From contig NZ_CP018319.1 in NCBI RefSeq assembly GCF_001952935.1, positions 3,988,001-4,052,000 of the forward strand: a stretch of DNA of 64,000 nucleotides. Direction: 5' to 3'. Position 1 is the first letter of the stretch. Each line of letters opens with the position of its first letter. The notes beneath the pieces are model-generated. The model saw only the letters and a list, made by a program, of their open reading frames with translations, searched no databases and was not told where the DNA came from. The stretch comes from Pseudomonas frederiksbergensis. GTDB lineage: Bacteria > Pseudomonadota > Gammaproteobacteria > Pseudomonadales > Pseudomonadaceae. Made by a program: the position numbers and the translations under genes. Below, piece after piece: positions 26,370 to 37,100 of the stretch.

Positions 26370-27441
26370 CCGGCGTCCGGCTTGGGCCGTTCGTATTGGG
26401 CGTTGAACGCCTGGACGAAGCCGTTGCGCAAAATCTGCAAAAAAGCCTCGAATGCGCTGATATCCCGCTGATGCACGCTGCCCCTGAGTTGGACACGAGT
26501 GGCGAACTGGTTTTTCGGCTGGTTCTTCAGCACATTCTCGGTGCCCCCACGAGTGCTTCCCAGATGGAGCGAAAAATCCCTTTGTCTTTGTTTTCCACGT
26601 CCTGTTGCCAATTGAATACATCGACGTCCTTCAGCAGCGGTTTGATGTAACCCGTCAATTGAGCTTTTTTAGCCTCGGCTTCAATGACCACATCTCCGTG
26701 ACCGGCATTGAAGTCGAACTTGCCATATGCCGAAGCGAAGTCGTTCATGCGTTTGAGTTCGATGTTTTTGACCCGCAGGCGAAACTCGAAATCTTCAAAG
26801 TTGCTTAAAGGGTCGAAGGTCGCGGTGGTTTCCAGCGGTGCGTGTCCCAGCAACAGGGCTTTGCCTTCGAAACGGGCGTCACGTTTGCCTTTGGTGTCGA
26901 CCACGTTGGTCAGGTTGTAAATGCTGGCGTTGACCTGGGTGGCATTCATGTTCACGGGCGGTTTTGAATTGAAGTTTCGAAAGGTCACCCGCCCGTCGTT
27001 GATCCGCACTTCGTTCAGGGTTATCGGCAGCAGTTTTTCCAGTTGTGCCCGCCAATCGGTGCCTTGACCGGTCTGGGAGTTTTTCTTGTTGGCACCGCCG
27101 TCGACGAAGTTCACCTCGGGTTTGTCAAACTGCGCCTCGGCCACCACGGCGTGGTCATACCAGAGCGAGTGCCAGCTGACGGAGAGGTCAATCAATGGCG
27201 CGTTGACGAAAGGCACGGGGACCTTGCCATTGACCTTGACGATTTTCAGTCCGTTGATTTTGTAGGCGCCACGCCACAAAGCCAGGTCTACGTCGGTAAT
27301 CTGGCCGCGATAGTCACCCATGTTCGCCAATCTCTCGTTGAGGTAATCGCGCACCAGATAGGGCAGGGCGACATGCAGGGCAATCAGCAGCACAACGAGG
27401 CCGGCGAGGGTCCATAGGGGCCAACTGTATCTGCGTTTCAT
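26366..27441 (-). pseudogene. DUF748 (AsmA-like) protein with a one-base frameshift
   Basis: From the ATG at 27439-27441 the frame encodes an N-terminal membrane anchor (WTLAGLVVLLIALHVALPYLV) and DUF748 repeats (ITDVDLALWRGAYKINGLK, ITLNEVRINDGRVTFRNF). It ends prematurely at 26527-26529 after EALVGAPRMC. The coding strand has five Gs at 26544-26548; with a sixth, it would read VGGTENVLKNQPKNQF and continue to the TAA at 26366-26368, giving 358 residues. The downstream part is intact as sequence. Proteins of this kind sit in the cell envelope and span the periplasm. The frameshift is either a recent mutation or a sequencing error; the same change occurs in the LysR gene at 18.6 kb. Confidence 0.8.
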
Positions 27442-27567
27442 GATGGCAAATCTCTGGCGTTGTAAAGCCATTGACTGCGGCGGTTACAGGACGTTCGACT
27501 GACTGGACGACCAAGGGCAACAGGCATACCTTGGAGAGCTTATTTAACGCTGTATAAGGACCCAGCC

Positions 27568-28542
27568 ATGAGCCGTATCTACGCTGACAACGCCCATTCC
27601 ATCGGCAATACACCGCTGGTGCAGATCAACCGTATCGCCCCGCGCGGCGTGACCATCCTGGCCAAGATCGAAGGGCGTAACCCTGGTTATTCGGTCAAGT
27701 GCCGGATCGGTGCGAGCATGATCTGGGACGCCGAAAGCACCGGCAAACTCAAGCCGGGCATGACCATCGTCGAACCGACCTCAGGCAACACCGGTATCGG
27801 CCTGGCGTTCGTTGCTGCGGCTCGCGGTTACAAGCTGATGCTGACCATGCCGGCATCCATGAGTATCGAGCGACGCAAAGTGCTCAAGGCTTTGGGCGCC
27901 GAACTGGTACTGACCGAACCGGCCAAGGGCATGAAAGGAGCGATCGAAAAGGCGGCTGAAATTGTCGCCAGCGCCCCGGCGACCTACTTCATGCCGTCGC
28001 AGTTTGAAAACCCGGCCAACCCGGCCATCCACGAAAAAACGACGGGACCGGAAATCTGGAACGACACCGACGGTGCAGTCGATGTACTGGTGGCAGGCGT
28101 CGGAACAGGTGGAACCATTACCGGGGTTTCGCGGTATATCAAGAATACCCAGGGCAAGCCGATTATTTCGGTGGCCGTGGAACCTGTGGTGTCGCCGGTC
28201 ATCACCCAGGCAATAGCCGGTGAAGAAATCAAGCCGAGCCCTCACAAGATCCAGGGCATCGGCGCCGGTTTTGTGCCGAAGAATCTTGATCTGTCGATGG
28301 TCGATCGGGTTGAGTTGGTCAGCGATGAGGAATCCAAGGCCATGGCCCTGCGCCTGATGCAGGAAGAAGGGATTTTGAGCGGCATTTCCTGCGGCGCCGC
28401 CATGGCGGTGGCCGTCCGCCTGGCGGAAACCCCGGAAATGCAGGGCAAGACCATCGTGGTAATCCTGCCGGATTCTGGTGAGCGTTACCTGTCGAGCATG
28501 CTGTTCAGTGATCTGTTTACCGAGCAGGAGAATCAGCAGTAG
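27568..28542 (+). CDS. cysK: Cysteine synthase A (O-acetylserine sulfhydrylase)
   Basis: 324 residues of a PLP fold type II enzyme. The PLP lysine lies in [14 protein letters not shown] (about residue 44), the substrate loop is [11 protein letters not shown] and the phosphate-binding loop is [15 protein letters not shown]. It condenses O-acetylserine and sulfide to cysteine in the cytoplasm. AAGGA precedes the ATG. It is monocistronic and divergent to the DUF748 gene. Confidence 0.95.
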   Translation: MSRIYADNAHSIGNTPLVQINRIAPRGVTILAKIEGRNPGYSVKCRIGASMIWDAESTGKLKPGMTIVEPTSGNTGIGLAFVAAARGYKLMLTMPASMSIERRKVLKALGAELVLTEPAKGMKGAIEKAAEIVASAPATYFMPSQFENPANPAIHEKTTGPEIWNDTDGAVDVLVAGVGTGGTITGVSRYIKNTQGKPIISVAVEPVVSPVITQAIAGEEIKPSPHKIQGIGAGFVPKNLDLSMVDRVELVSDEESKAMALRLMQEEGILSGISCGAAMAVAVRLAETPEMQGKTIVVILPDSGERYLSSMLFSDLFTEQENQQ

Positions 28543-28753
28543 GCGTTGCGATTTCAGATTCAGCGGGGAGGGGTTGATTCGGGTCAGCCCCCGTTCAGGA
28601 ACCTTGTGTTAAGAAGTGCGTCATTGCGCATTTCTTGACACTGCATGTCGAGAAACACGGGATTCTTCCCGAGGCCGGTCATGTTGATCATGGCTGGCTG
28701 CCACGTCGGGTAAATGGCGTTGTGCGAAGTTGTCTACTATCAAGGAGTTGTTG

Positions 28754-29692
28754 ATGACCGTTTCATTTGCCGCAAAGACGTCGCTTTTGTTGCTGTTCTT
28801 TGGCAGCACTCTCTACGTGCACTTGCGCGGCAAGTCGCGTTTGCCGGTCTTGCGTCAGTTCGTCAACCACTCGGCGTTGTTCGCGCCTTATAACGCCTTG
28901 ATGTACCTGTTCTCCAGCGTGCCATCCAAACCGTATCTTGACCGCAGCAAGTTCCCGGAACTGGATGTGCTCAAGGACAACTGGGAAGTTATCCGCGACG
29001 AAGCGATGCATTTGTTCGACGAGGGTTACATCCGCGCCGCCGAAAGAAACAACGACGCCGGGTTCGGTTCGTTCTTCAAGAAAGGCTGGAAGCGCTTTTA
29101 CCTCAAGTGGTACGACAAACCACTGCCATCAGCCGAAGCCCTGTGCCCGAAAACCGTGGCACTGCTCAGCCGCATTCCCAACGTCAAAGGCGCCATGTTC
29201 GCGTTGCTGCCAGGCGGCAGCCACCTCAACCCGCACCGTGATCCGTTCGGCGGTTCCCTGCGTTATCACTTGGGGCTATCGACGCCGAACTCTGATGATT
29301 GCAGGATCTTCGTCGACGGTCAGGTCTACGCCTGGCGTGATGGCGAAGACGTGATGTTCGACGAAACCTACGTACATTGGGTCAAGAATGAAACCGACAA
29401 GACTCGGGTTATCCTTTTTTGCGACATCGAACGACCGCTGAGCAACCGCCTGATGACTCGTCTCAACCGCAGGGTCAGTGGCTTTTTGGGTCGCGCCACT
29501 GCACCGCAGAATCTTGAAGATGAACATGTTGGCGGGATTAATCATGTTTACGCATGGAGCAAGCATTCCAGTGACAAGTTCAGTGGTGCGATCAAACAAT
29601 GGAAGCGTCGCAATCCCAAGGCGTACCGCGTGCTGCGGCCGGTGCTCGCAGTGCTGGTGTTGACGTGGTTGGGGTATTGGTTATTTGGGTAA
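28754..29692 (+). CDS. lpxO: LpxO-like lipid A hydroxylase (aspartyl/asparaginyl beta-hydroxylase family)
   Basis: 312 residues from the ATG at 28754 with AAGGAG upstream. The N-terminal membrane anchor is SLLLLFFGSTLYVHL. The double-stranded beta-helix domain follows: LLPGGSHLNPHRDPFGGSLRYHLGL contains the iron HxD, with RIFVDGQVYAWRDGEDVMFDETYVHW carrying the distal His, and KTRVILFCDIERP the 2-oxoglutarate-binding Arg. A C-terminal helix (VLAVLVLTWLGYWLF) anchors the tail. LpxO adds a 2-hydroxyl to lipid A secondary acyl chains, affecting peptide resistance. It resembles P. aeruginosa LpxO proteins. A strong terminator follows. Confidence 0.85.
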   Translation: MTVSFAAKTSLLLLFFGSTLYVHLRGKSRLPVLRQFVNHSALFAPYNALMYLFSSVPSKPYLDRSKFPELDVLKDNWEVIRDEAMHLFDEGYIRAAERNNDAGFGSFFKKGWKRFYLKWYDKPLPSAEALCPKTVALLSRIPNVKGAMFALLPGGSHLNPHRDPFGGSLRYHLGLSTPNSDDCRIFVDGQVYAWRDGEDVMFDETYVHWVKNETDKTRVILFCDIERPLSNRLMTRLNRRVSGFLGRATAPQNLEDEHVGGINHVYAWSKHSSDKFSGAIKQWKRRNPKAYRVLRPVLAVLVLTWLGYWLFG

Positions 29693-29708
29693 TCTCGATT
29701 CCTGAATG

Positions 29709-29737
29709 AAAAAAACGCTCCTTAGGGAGCGTTTTTT
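29709..29737 (+). terminator. Rho-independent terminator after lpxO
   Basis: AACGCTCC-TTAG-GGAGCGTT followed by a T tract (TTTT), with A-rich sequence in front, so it may also work in the other direction. Confidence 0.9.
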
Positions 29738-29800
29738 ATGCAGCCTGTTCGCCACGGGATTGGTGTAAGACGCTTGCTCATGGGTTCTTCAGCCAAGTCA

Positions 29801-29829
29801 TTGCATCCATGTCAGTCGCTGGTTATAGT
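29801..29829 (+). promoter_or_regulatory. Promoter-like sequence of the 54-codon unit
   Basis: TTGCAT (29801-29806) and TATAGT (29824-29829) with 17 bases between. The -10 is 5 of 6 to consensus, the -35 is weak. Confidence 0.4.
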
Positions 29830-29837
29830 CGGCGCTC

Positions 29838-29857
29838 GGTGAGTTTCATGACTCACC
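29838..29857 (+). other. Leader hairpin before the 54-codon ORF
   Basis: GGTGAGT-TTCATG-ACTCACC, a 7-bp stem starting about where the predicted transcript would begin, with no T tract. It would protect the 5' end or be part of a structured leader. Confidence 0.45.
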
Positions 29858-29885
29858 TCCCGAGCCCTCAAAAAAGATCAGCCCA

Positions 29886-30050
29886 ATGCCTGCTTCCCTC
29901 ATCAACGCGGTAGTCGATTCAGCGGTCAACGCTGGCGTCGTGCCGTGCGGGAATCAGCAGCCTGCGCAGATCAGTCATTACCCCCCACCTGTCAGTAGCA
30001 CGCCGGTGTGCGCAGTCGTATCACCGCCAGGCGTTGGCTTCTCGGGCTGA
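29886..30050 (+). CDS. Possible 54-residue small protein, unknown function
   Basis: An ATG-to-TGA frame encoding 54 residues, beginning MPASLINAVVDSAVNAGVV and then rich in Pro, Val and Ser, with the ending PPGVGFSG and one PYPPP-like segment (SHYPPPVSS). No signal peptide, no known domain and no obvious ribosome-binding site (AAGATC only). It lies inside a compact unit with promoter-like hexamers, a leader hairpin and a trailing UUCG hairpin. I think it is more likely real than chance because the frame fills the unit, but the RNA itself could be the product. A T tract at 30056-30061 lies just after the stop. Confidence 0.4.
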   Translation: MPASLINAVVDSAVNAGVVPCGNQQPAQISHYPPPVSSTPVCAVVSPPGVGFSG

Positions 30051-30108
30051 TCAGCTTTTTTCTGCTGTTCCTGTGCCCCTCTGAAAAGCGCCTGAAAAAC
30101 TACTGAAT

Positions 30109-30140
30109 TTCAGCTTCGGCTGAGTTGGCTTTTTGCCTGA
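30109..30140 (+). terminator. UUCG-capped hairpin with weak T tract
   Basis: TTCAGC-TTCG-GCTGAG followed by TTGGCTTTTTGCC. The very stable tetraloop suggests a terminator for the preceding unit or a stem in the leader of the DMT gene at 30156, which starts 33 bases later. Confidence 0.45.
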
Positions 30141-30155
30141 CTACAGGTGGTATCC

Positions 30156-31019
30156 ATGTTTGTCCTTTCGAAACAATCCGCGCTCGCGGCGGCGTCCACG
30201 AGCCTGTTCGTTCTGCTGTGGAGCAGCGGGGCGATCTTCTCCAAATGGGGCCTGGCCCACGCGTCACCCTTTGCTTTTCTGTTGATTCGCTTCGCTATTG
30301 CAATCTGCGGATTGGTGCTGTTGATGCCGTTGCTCAAGCTCAAGCTGCCCAAGGGCGGCAGGCCGATGGTGTATGCGATGGCCACGGGTGTGGTGTTGCT
30401 GGGGGCTTATCAGATTTTCTATCTGCTGGCGCTGGACCTGAAAGTCACACCCGGCGTCATGGCGACGCTCATGGGCGTGCAGCCGATTCTCACGGTGGTG
30501 ATCATGGAGCGCCAGCGATCAGCCAGCAGGATGTTTGGTCTGGCGCTGGGGTTGGCCGGGTTGATCATGGTGGTTTACCAAGGCATCGGTCTGGCCGGTA
30601 TGTCGCTGGCCGGGATGCTCTTCGGTTTGCTGGCGCTGGCGAGCATGACGTTCGGTTCGATCATGCAGAAGCGCATCACCGACAATCCCCTCGGCACACT
30701 GCCCGTGCAGTACCTGGCGGGGCTGTTGCTCTGCGGAGTCTTCGTGCCGTTCCAACCTTTTCATTTCGAACACAGCACCGGTTTTATCGTGCCGGTGTTG
30801 TGGATGGGATTGGTCGTGTCGGTACTGGCAACCTTGCTGCTGTATCGCTTGATCGCCCGGGGCAACCTGGTGAATGTCACTAGTCTGTTTTACCTGGTGC
30901 CGGCGGTCACGGCGGTGATGGACTACCTGATTTTCGGCAACCGGCTGGCGGCGTTGAGCATGCTGGGCATGTTGCTGATCATCGTTGGATTGGTGTTCGT
31001 ATTCCGTAAAAACGCTTGA
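30156..31019 (+). CDS. DMT-family (EamA) transporter
   Basis: 287 residues from the ATG at 30156 (AGGTGG seven bases before). Two EamA halves of about five helices each: the first contains FVLLWSSGAIFSKWGLAHASPFAFLLIRF, the second PVLWMGLVVSVLATLLLYRLIARG. The conserved first-repeat motif and length fit inner-membrane drug/metabolite exporters. There is no partner gene and the substrate is unknown. The downstream side carries a hybrid REP element and a second, leftward DMT gene. Confidence 0.88.
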   Translation: MFVLSKQSALAAASTSLFVLLWSSGAIFSKWGLAHASPFAFLLIRFAIAICGLVLLMPLLKLKLPKGGRPMVYAMATGVVLLGAYQIFYLLALDLKVTPGVMATLMGVQPILTVVIMERQRSASRMFGLALGLAGLIMVVYQGIGLAGMSLAGMLFGLLALASMTFGSIMQKRITDNPLGTLPVQYLAGLLLCGVFVPFQPFHFEHSTGFIVPVLWMGLVVSVLATLLLYRLIARGNLVNVTSLFYLVPAVTAVMDYLIFGNRLAALSMLGMLLIIVGLVFVFRKNA

Positions 31020-31115
31020 AGCAAAACAAGGCGCTGCAGAACGCCAATCCGCAGGGGATTCGGCGGCTGGTGGATGGCGAGGTGAGTCAGTCAGCTTTGT
31101 AGCGTCTGAACAATC

Positions 31116-31186
31116 GCCTTCGCGAGCAAGCCCGCTCCCACAGGTTCAGCGCAATCCCTGTGGGAGCGAGCCTGCTCGCGATGGCG
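31116..31186. repeat. Back-to-back hybrid of REP families A and B
   Basis: GCCTTCGCGAGCAAGCCCGC..CACA (family A, reverse) is followed after about 16 bases by TGTGGGAGCGAGCCTGCTCG (family B, forward). Unlike the ordinary pairs, the GTGGGAG ends face each other in the middle. It lies between convergent DMT genes. Confidence 0.75.
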
Positions 31187-31206
31187 TCATCAGCCGCACC
31201 ACAACT

Positions 31207-32115
31207 CTACTTGGCCGCCACCCCGACAGCCTTCACCACCGAAGGCTTCAACACCAACCACAACGCCGCCGCAATCAACACCCCGCCATAGATGTGCGCC
31301 ATCGACAACGGCTCATCCAGCAACAACGCCCCCCACAGCACCCCGAACGGCGGAATCAGAAAGGTCGTGGTCATCGACTTCACCGGCCCGACCGAGCTGA
31401 GCAGGCGGAAGTAAATAATGTACGCAAGCGCCGTACACACCAGCCCCAACCCCAGCAGCGACAACCAGACATTCCAGCCGCCCCAGCTCTCCGGTGGCTG
31501 GCTGATCACGCTGTAACCGAACAGCGGCAACAGAAACAACGTCGCACCCAGCATGCTGCCTACCGCCGATAGACGACTGTCGAGGCCACCGGCGTGATCG
31601 AGCCAGCGCCGCGCAAGGAAACCGGCGAAGCCGTAGCAGGTCGTGGCGAGCAGGCAGGCGAGGGCGCCCATCAACAGTTCCATGTCGAACGCCACCGGAC
31701 CGGCTCGGGTCAGGATGCCCACGCCAAGCAGCCCGAGGAACACGCCGCCAAGCTTGGCGGCGGTGAGCCTTTCGTGGAAGAACAGACCGCCGATCAGCAC
31801 GCCCATCAGTGGCGTGGTCGCGTTGAATATCGCCGAATAGCCGGCTGGCAGCACTTGCGCGGCTACTGAATAGAGGGTCGCCGGTATCCCGGAGTTGATC
31901 ACTCCGAGCAGCATCACGGTTTTGAGTTTTCCTTTGAAATCCCAGCTGATACGCATCAGCCCGAGGATCACCAACAGGCCGACCGCGGCAATCGATACGC
32001 GGAAAAAAGCAGTGGGGATTGTGCCAATCACCGGGGCGATGATGCGCATGAACAGAAAGCTCGCGCCCCAAATGGCGGCAAGTGATAACAAACGCAGGGT
32101 ATCGACGGGGTTCAC
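31207..32115 (-). CDS. DMT-family (EamA) transporter
   Basis: 302 residues from a GTG at 32113-32115 with AAGGAA before it; the longer frame adds 28 residues with no family match. The first EamA repeat starts LSLAAIWGASFLFMRIIAPVIG, and the second includes LGLVCTALAYIIYFRLLSSVGPVKS, typical for the family. Ten helices, inner membrane. It is divergent to aceK across a promoter region of about 130 bases. Substrate unknown. Confidence 0.87.
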   Translation of the reverse strand: MNPVDTLRLLSLAAIWGASFLFMRIIAPVIGTIPTAFFRVSIAAVGLLVILGLMRISWDFKGKLKTVMLLGVINSGIPATLYSVAAQVLPAGYSAIFNATTPLMGVLIGGLFFHERLTAAKLGGVFLGLLGVGILTRAGPVAFDMELLMGALACLLATTCYGFAGFLARRWLDHAGGLDSRLSAVGSMLGATLFLLPLFGYSVISQPPESWGGWNVWLSLLGLGLVCTALAYIIYFRLLSSVGPVKSMTTTFLIPPFGVLWGALLLDEPLSMAHIYGGVLIAAALWLVLKPSVVKAVGVAAK

Positions 32116-32244
32116 AGCGCGTTCCTTCCTTGATTGGCGCGCAAGTGTCGCGCCAGTCCCGACGCAAGGCAATGGTTGCGTTGCGTAACGAAGGGCCACT
32201 AAGCTCAGGCCCCACGATAAGAATCAGCCGCCGAGGTTTTACCT

Positions 32245-33963
32245 ATGCCGCAGCAATGGCCAGCCGCCGACATCGCCCGAATGGTCCTCGATGGCTTTGA
32301 CGATTACCGCGAGCATTTCCGCCAGATCACTGACGGCGCCCGAGCCCGCTTTGAACAGGCCAAGTGGCAGGAGGCGCAGGTCGCATCGGCGGCGCGGATC
32401 AATCTGTACGAAGAAAAAGTCGGCGAAACGGTGGCACGACTGCGCATCGCGTTTGACGCTGAAACGCTGGACGTCAGCTGCTGGCCGTTGGTCAAAAGCG
32501 CTTACATCAAACTGATCGACCTGCGCTTCGACGATGAACTGTCCGAAACCTGGTACAACTCGATCTTTTGCGGGCTGTTCAGCCACGACCTGATCAGCGA
32601 CGGCTGCATGTTCATCCACACCACCCGGCCAAGCCTGCGTCGGGCCCGCGCCGCACAAACCCGCACCTACAAACCCCAGGGCCAGTTGTCCGGCATGCTC
32701 GCGAGCATTTTTGCCGACTACCGCTTCAGCGAGGATTACGCCGACCTGGCCGGCGACGTGCGCCGCCTCGAGGCACAACTGCGCGAAAACCTGCCGGACT
32801 GGGTCTGCAAGGACCCGGAATTGAGCGTCGAACTGTTTTCCTCAGTGCTTTACCGCAACAAAGGCGCGTACCTGGTCGGGCGCATCTACACCCAGGACGA
32901 ACAATGGCCGCTGGTAATTCCGCTGTTGCACCGCGAAGGCCGCGGGATTCAGATTGATGCGCTGATCACCGACGAAGCGGACGTGTCGATCATCTTCTCG
33001 TTCACTCGTTCGTATTTCATGGTCGACGTGCCGGTGCCAGCGGAGTTCATCGGTTTCCTCAAACGCATCCTGCCGGGCAAGCACATCGCCGAGCTGTACA
33101 CCTCGATCGGCTTCTACAAACACGGCAAGTCCGAGTTCTACCGGGCGCTGATCAATCACCTGGCCAACACCGACGACCAGTTCATCATGGCTCCGGGCGT
33201 GCGTGGCATGGTGATGAGCGTGTTTACCCTGCCGGGCTTCAACACCGTGTTCAAAATCATCAAGGACCGCTTCTCGCCGTCGAAAAACGTCGACCGCGCC
33301 ACGGTGATCGAGAAGTACCGCTTGGTGAAAAGTGTCGACCGGGTCGGGCGCATGGCCGACACCCAGGAATTCTCCGATTTCCGTTTTCCGTTGAGCAAGT
33401 TCGAGCCGGCCTGCCTGCAAGAATTGCTCGAAGTGGCCGCGTCCACTGTGTCGGTAGAGGACGACACCGTGCTGATCCGCCACTGCTGGACCGAACGTCG
33501 GATGACGCCGTTGAACCTGTATCTGGAGAACGCCAACGACGCTCAGGTCCGCGAGGCGCTGGAAGATTACGGGCTGGCGATCAAGCAACTGGCGGCGGCG
33601 AACATCTTTCCCGGCGACATGCTGCTGAAGAACTTCGGCGTCACGCGTCACGGGCGGGTGGTGTTTTATGACTATGACGAGATCTGCTTCCTGACCGAGG
33701 CCAACTTCCGACATATCCCGCAACCGCGGACGCCGGAAGACGAGATGGCGTCGGAGCCGTGGTATTCGATCGGGCCGCTGGATGTGTTTCCTGAAGAGTT
33801 TCCGCCGTTTTTGTTTGCTGATTCGGGGCAGCGCAAGTTGTTCGATCAGTTGCATGGTGAGCTTTACAACGCCGATTACTGGAAAAGCCTTCAGGAAGCC
33901 ATTCGCGCCGGAAAGGTGATTGATGTGTTCCCGTATCGGCGCAAAGGCCTTGATAACGAATAA
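32245..33963 (+). CDS. aceK: Isocitrate dehydrogenase kinase/phosphatase
   Basis: 572 residues, the expected length for AceK. The ATP-binding region [32 protein letters not shown] is conserved (about residues 315-345), as is the catalytic loop [20 protein letters not shown] (about 460-480). The enzyme phosphorylates and dephosphorylates isocitrate dehydrogenase to divert carbon into the glyoxylate shunt. In Pseudomonas it stands alone, away from aceA and glcB, as here. It ends 23 bases before a family C repeat. Confidence 0.96.
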   Translation: MPQQWPAADIARMVLDGFDDYREHFRQITDGARARFEQAKWQEAQVASAARINLYEEKVGETVARLRIAFDAETLDVSCWPLVKSAYIKLIDLRFDDELSETWYNSIFCGLFSHDLISDGCMFIHTTRPSLRRARAAQTRTYKPQGQLSGMLASIFADYRFSEDYADLAGDVRRLEAQLRENLPDWVCKDPELSVELFSSVLYRNKGAYLVGRIYTQDEQWPLVIPLLHREGRGIQIDALITDEADVSIIFSFTRSYFMVDVPVPAEFIGFLKRILPGKHIAELYTSIGFYKHGKSEFYRALINHLANTDDQFIMAPGVRGMVMSVFTLPGFNTVFKIIKDRFSPSKNVDRATVIEKYRLVKSVDRVGRMADTQEFSDFRFPLSKFEPACLQELLEVAASTVSVEDDTVLIRHCWTERRMTPLNLYLENANDAQVREALEDYGLAIKQLAAANIFPGDMLLKNFGVTRHGRVVFYDYDEICFLTEANFRHIPQPRTPEDEMASEPWYSIGPLDVFPEEFPPFLFADSGQRKLFDQLHGELYNADYWKSLQEAIRAGKVIDVFPYRRKGLDNE

Positions 33964-33986
33964 CCCTCACCGCCACACCTGACACC

Positions 33987-34093
33987 GATCGTTCCCACGC
34001 TCCGCGTGGGAATGCCTCCCCGGACGCTCCGCGTCCGCTCTTGGGACGCAGAGCGTCCCTTGCTGCATTCCCACGCGGAGCGTGGGAACGATC
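33987..34093. repeat. Family C four-hairpin repeat element, copy 6
   Basis: TTCCCACGCTCCGCGTGGGA left and TTCCCACGCGGAGCGTGGGA right, with inner hairpins built on GGACGC/GCGTCC. Between aceK and hrpA, both rightward. Confidence 0.92.
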
Positions 34094-34158
34094 ACAGCAG
34101 AGCGCAAATCTGCGACAATCCGCCCCCCTGCGCCACTAGACGACTTATTGCGTACCTG

Positions 34159-37100
34159 ATGACTGACGAATCGCCTTCCATCGACAAACTGCTGAAAAAC
34201 CTCGATCACGCCATGCTCGCCGACCGCCACCGGCTGCGGCGGCAGTTGCTTGAGCTGCGTAAAAAACCTGACGAGGCCAAGCTGGCCCAATGGGTGACGC
34301 GCATGCAGGCGTCCTGTGATCAGGTGCTGGCACGGCGGGCCAGCCTGCCGGTGATTCGTTACGACGACAGTTTGCCGATCGCCGCCAAGCGCGACGAAAT
34401 CAAGGCAGCGCTGCTCAAGCATCAGGTGCTGATCATTGCCGGTGAAACCGGTTCGGGTAAAACCACCCAGTTGCCGAAGATCTGCCTGGAAATCGGGCGC
34501 GGTCAGCATGGCCTGATCGGCCACACTCAGCCCCGTCGAATCGCCGCCCGCAGCGTGGCGAGCCGGGTCGCCGAAGAACTGGCGACGCCGTTGGGTGCGC
34601 TGGTCGGCTATCAGGTGCGGTTCGAGGACCAGAGCGATTCCAACACCCTGATCAAACTGATGACCGACGGCATCCTGCTGGCGGAAACCCAGAACGACCG
34701 CTACCTCGAACGCTACGACACGATCATCGTCGACGAAGCCCACGAACGCAGCCTGAACATCGACTTCCTGCTCGGTTACCTGAAAACCCTGTTGCCGCGT
34801 CGTCCAGACCTGAAAGTCATCATCACTTCGGCGACCATCGACCTGGAGCGCTTCTCCAAGCACTTCGATGACGCGCCGATTGTCGAAGTCTCCGGCCGCA
34901 CCTTCCCCGTGGAAACCTGGTACCGCCCGCTGACCCTGGAGCAGGACGAAGAGGGCAACCGCGTCGAGGACGACTTGACCGTGGATCAGGCGATCCTCGC
35001 CACCCTCGACGAAATCGCCGCGTTCGAACGCAGCGAGCGCAAGAGCCCTGGCGACGTGCTGGTGTTCCTGCCCGGCGAGCGCGAGATTCGCGACGCGGCG
35101 GACATGCTGCGCAAGGCCCAGCTCAAGCACACCGAAATTCTGCCGCTCTACGCACGACTGTCGCCGGCTGAACAGCAGCGGATTTTCCAGTCGCACCCAG
35201 GACGCCGCGTGGTGTTGGCGACCAACGTCGCGGAAACCTCGCTGACGGTGCCGGGCATTCGTTACGTAATCGACAGCGGCACCGCGCGCATCAGCCGTTA
35301 CAGCTACCGCGCCAAGGTCCAGCGCCTGCCCATCGAAGCGATTTCCCAGGCCAGCGCCAACCAGCGTAAAGGTCGCTGTGGGCGTGTCGAGCCGGGTATT
35401 TGCATTCGCCTGTACGGCGAAGAAGATTTCATTGGCCGGCCGGAATTTACCGATCCGGAAATCCTGCGCACCAACCTCGCGGCGGTGATTTTGCAGATGT
35501 TGCATCTGCGCCTCGGCGAGATCACCGATTTCCCGTTTATCGAGCCGCCGGATGGCAAAGCCATCAGTGACGGTTTCAACCTGCTGCAAGAACTCTCGGC
35601 GGTCGACCGCAATAGCCAGCTGACGCCGCTTGGCCGCCAATTGGCGCGCTTGCCAGTGGACCCGCGGATGGGCCGCATGTTGCTGGAAGCGGCGAAACTC
35701 GGCAGCTTGCAGGAAGTGCTGATCGTCGCCAGCGCCATGTCGATTCAGGACCCGCGCGAGCGTCCGCCGGAACGTCAGCAAGCGGCGGATCAGGCTCACG
35801 CGCAATGGAAAGACGTGGACTCGGACTTCGCCGGGCTGGTCAATCTGTGGCGCGGTTTCGAAGAACAGCGCCAGGCCCTGACCGCCAGCCCGCTGCGCAA
35901 TTGGTGCCGCAAGAATTTCCTGAATTACCTGCGTCTGCGCGAATGGCGCGACTCCCATCGGCAGTTGAGCCTGATCTGCCGCGACATGCAGTTGAGCCTC
36001 AATAAAGAGCCGGCGGATTATCCGAAACTGCACAAAGCCGTGCTCTCGGGGCTGCTCAGCCAGATCGGCCAGAAAACCGATGAAGGCGATTACCTCGGTG
36101 CGCGTCAGCGGCGTTTCTGGATTCACCCGTCATCGGGCCTCGGTAAAAAGCGTCCGCAATGGCTGATGGCCGCCGAACTGGTGGAAACCACCAAGCTCTA
36201 CGCGCGGATGGTTGCCAAAATCGACGCCGACTGGATCGAGCCGCTGGCCGGGCACCTGATCAAGAAAAACCACTTCGAACCCCATTGGGAGAAGAAGCGC
36301 GGTCAAGTCGTGGCCTTCGAGCAGATCACATTGTTTGGGCTGATCGTGGTCGGTCGCCGGCCGGTGCATTACGGGCCGATCGACCCTGTCACGTCCCGTG
36401 AGCTGTTCATTCGTGAAGGTCTGGTACGCGGCGAGATTCAGTCCAAGGCCAAGTGCCTGACCGCCAATGCGCAACTGCTGGAACAGCTCGACGAACTGGA
36501 AGCCAAGGCGCGCCGTCGCGACATTCTGGCCGACGAAGAAACCCTGTTCGCCTTCTACGATGCGCGACTGCCGGCGGAGATCCACCAGACGGCGACCTTC
36601 GATAGCTGGTATCGGGTCAACAGCCAGAAAGACCCGCAGTTGCTGATCATGCGCGAAGAAGACGTGCTGGCCCGCGAGGCGAGTGAAGTCACCGCTTTGC
36701 ATTACCCGGACACCTTGCACATCGGTGATCTGGAGTTGGCGCTCAGTTACCACTTCGAACCGAACCACCCGCGCGACGGCGTGACCCTGCGCGTGCCGGC
36801 GCCGTTGTTGCCGATGCTGCCGCCGGAGCGCCTGGAATGGCTGGTGCCGGGCGTGATCGAGGCCAAGTGCATTGCGCTGGTGCGCAACCTGCCTAAAGCC
36901 CTGCGCAAGAATTTCGTACCGGTGCCGGACTTCGTCAAAGCCGCATTGCAGCGCATGACTTTCGCCGAGGGCTCGTTGCCTCAAGCGCTGGGCCGCGAAC
37001 TGCTGCGCATGACCGGTGCGCGGGTCAGCGATGAAGCCTGGGCCGAAGCATCGCAGCAGGTCGACAGTCATTTGCGGATGAACCTGGAAATCGTCGACGG

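Noticed and set aside
33967-36126. A 719-codon minus-strand frame opposite the first half of hrpA
   Set aside because: An antisense shadow created by strong GC3 bias; it begins in or next to a repeat and lacks any recognisable domain.
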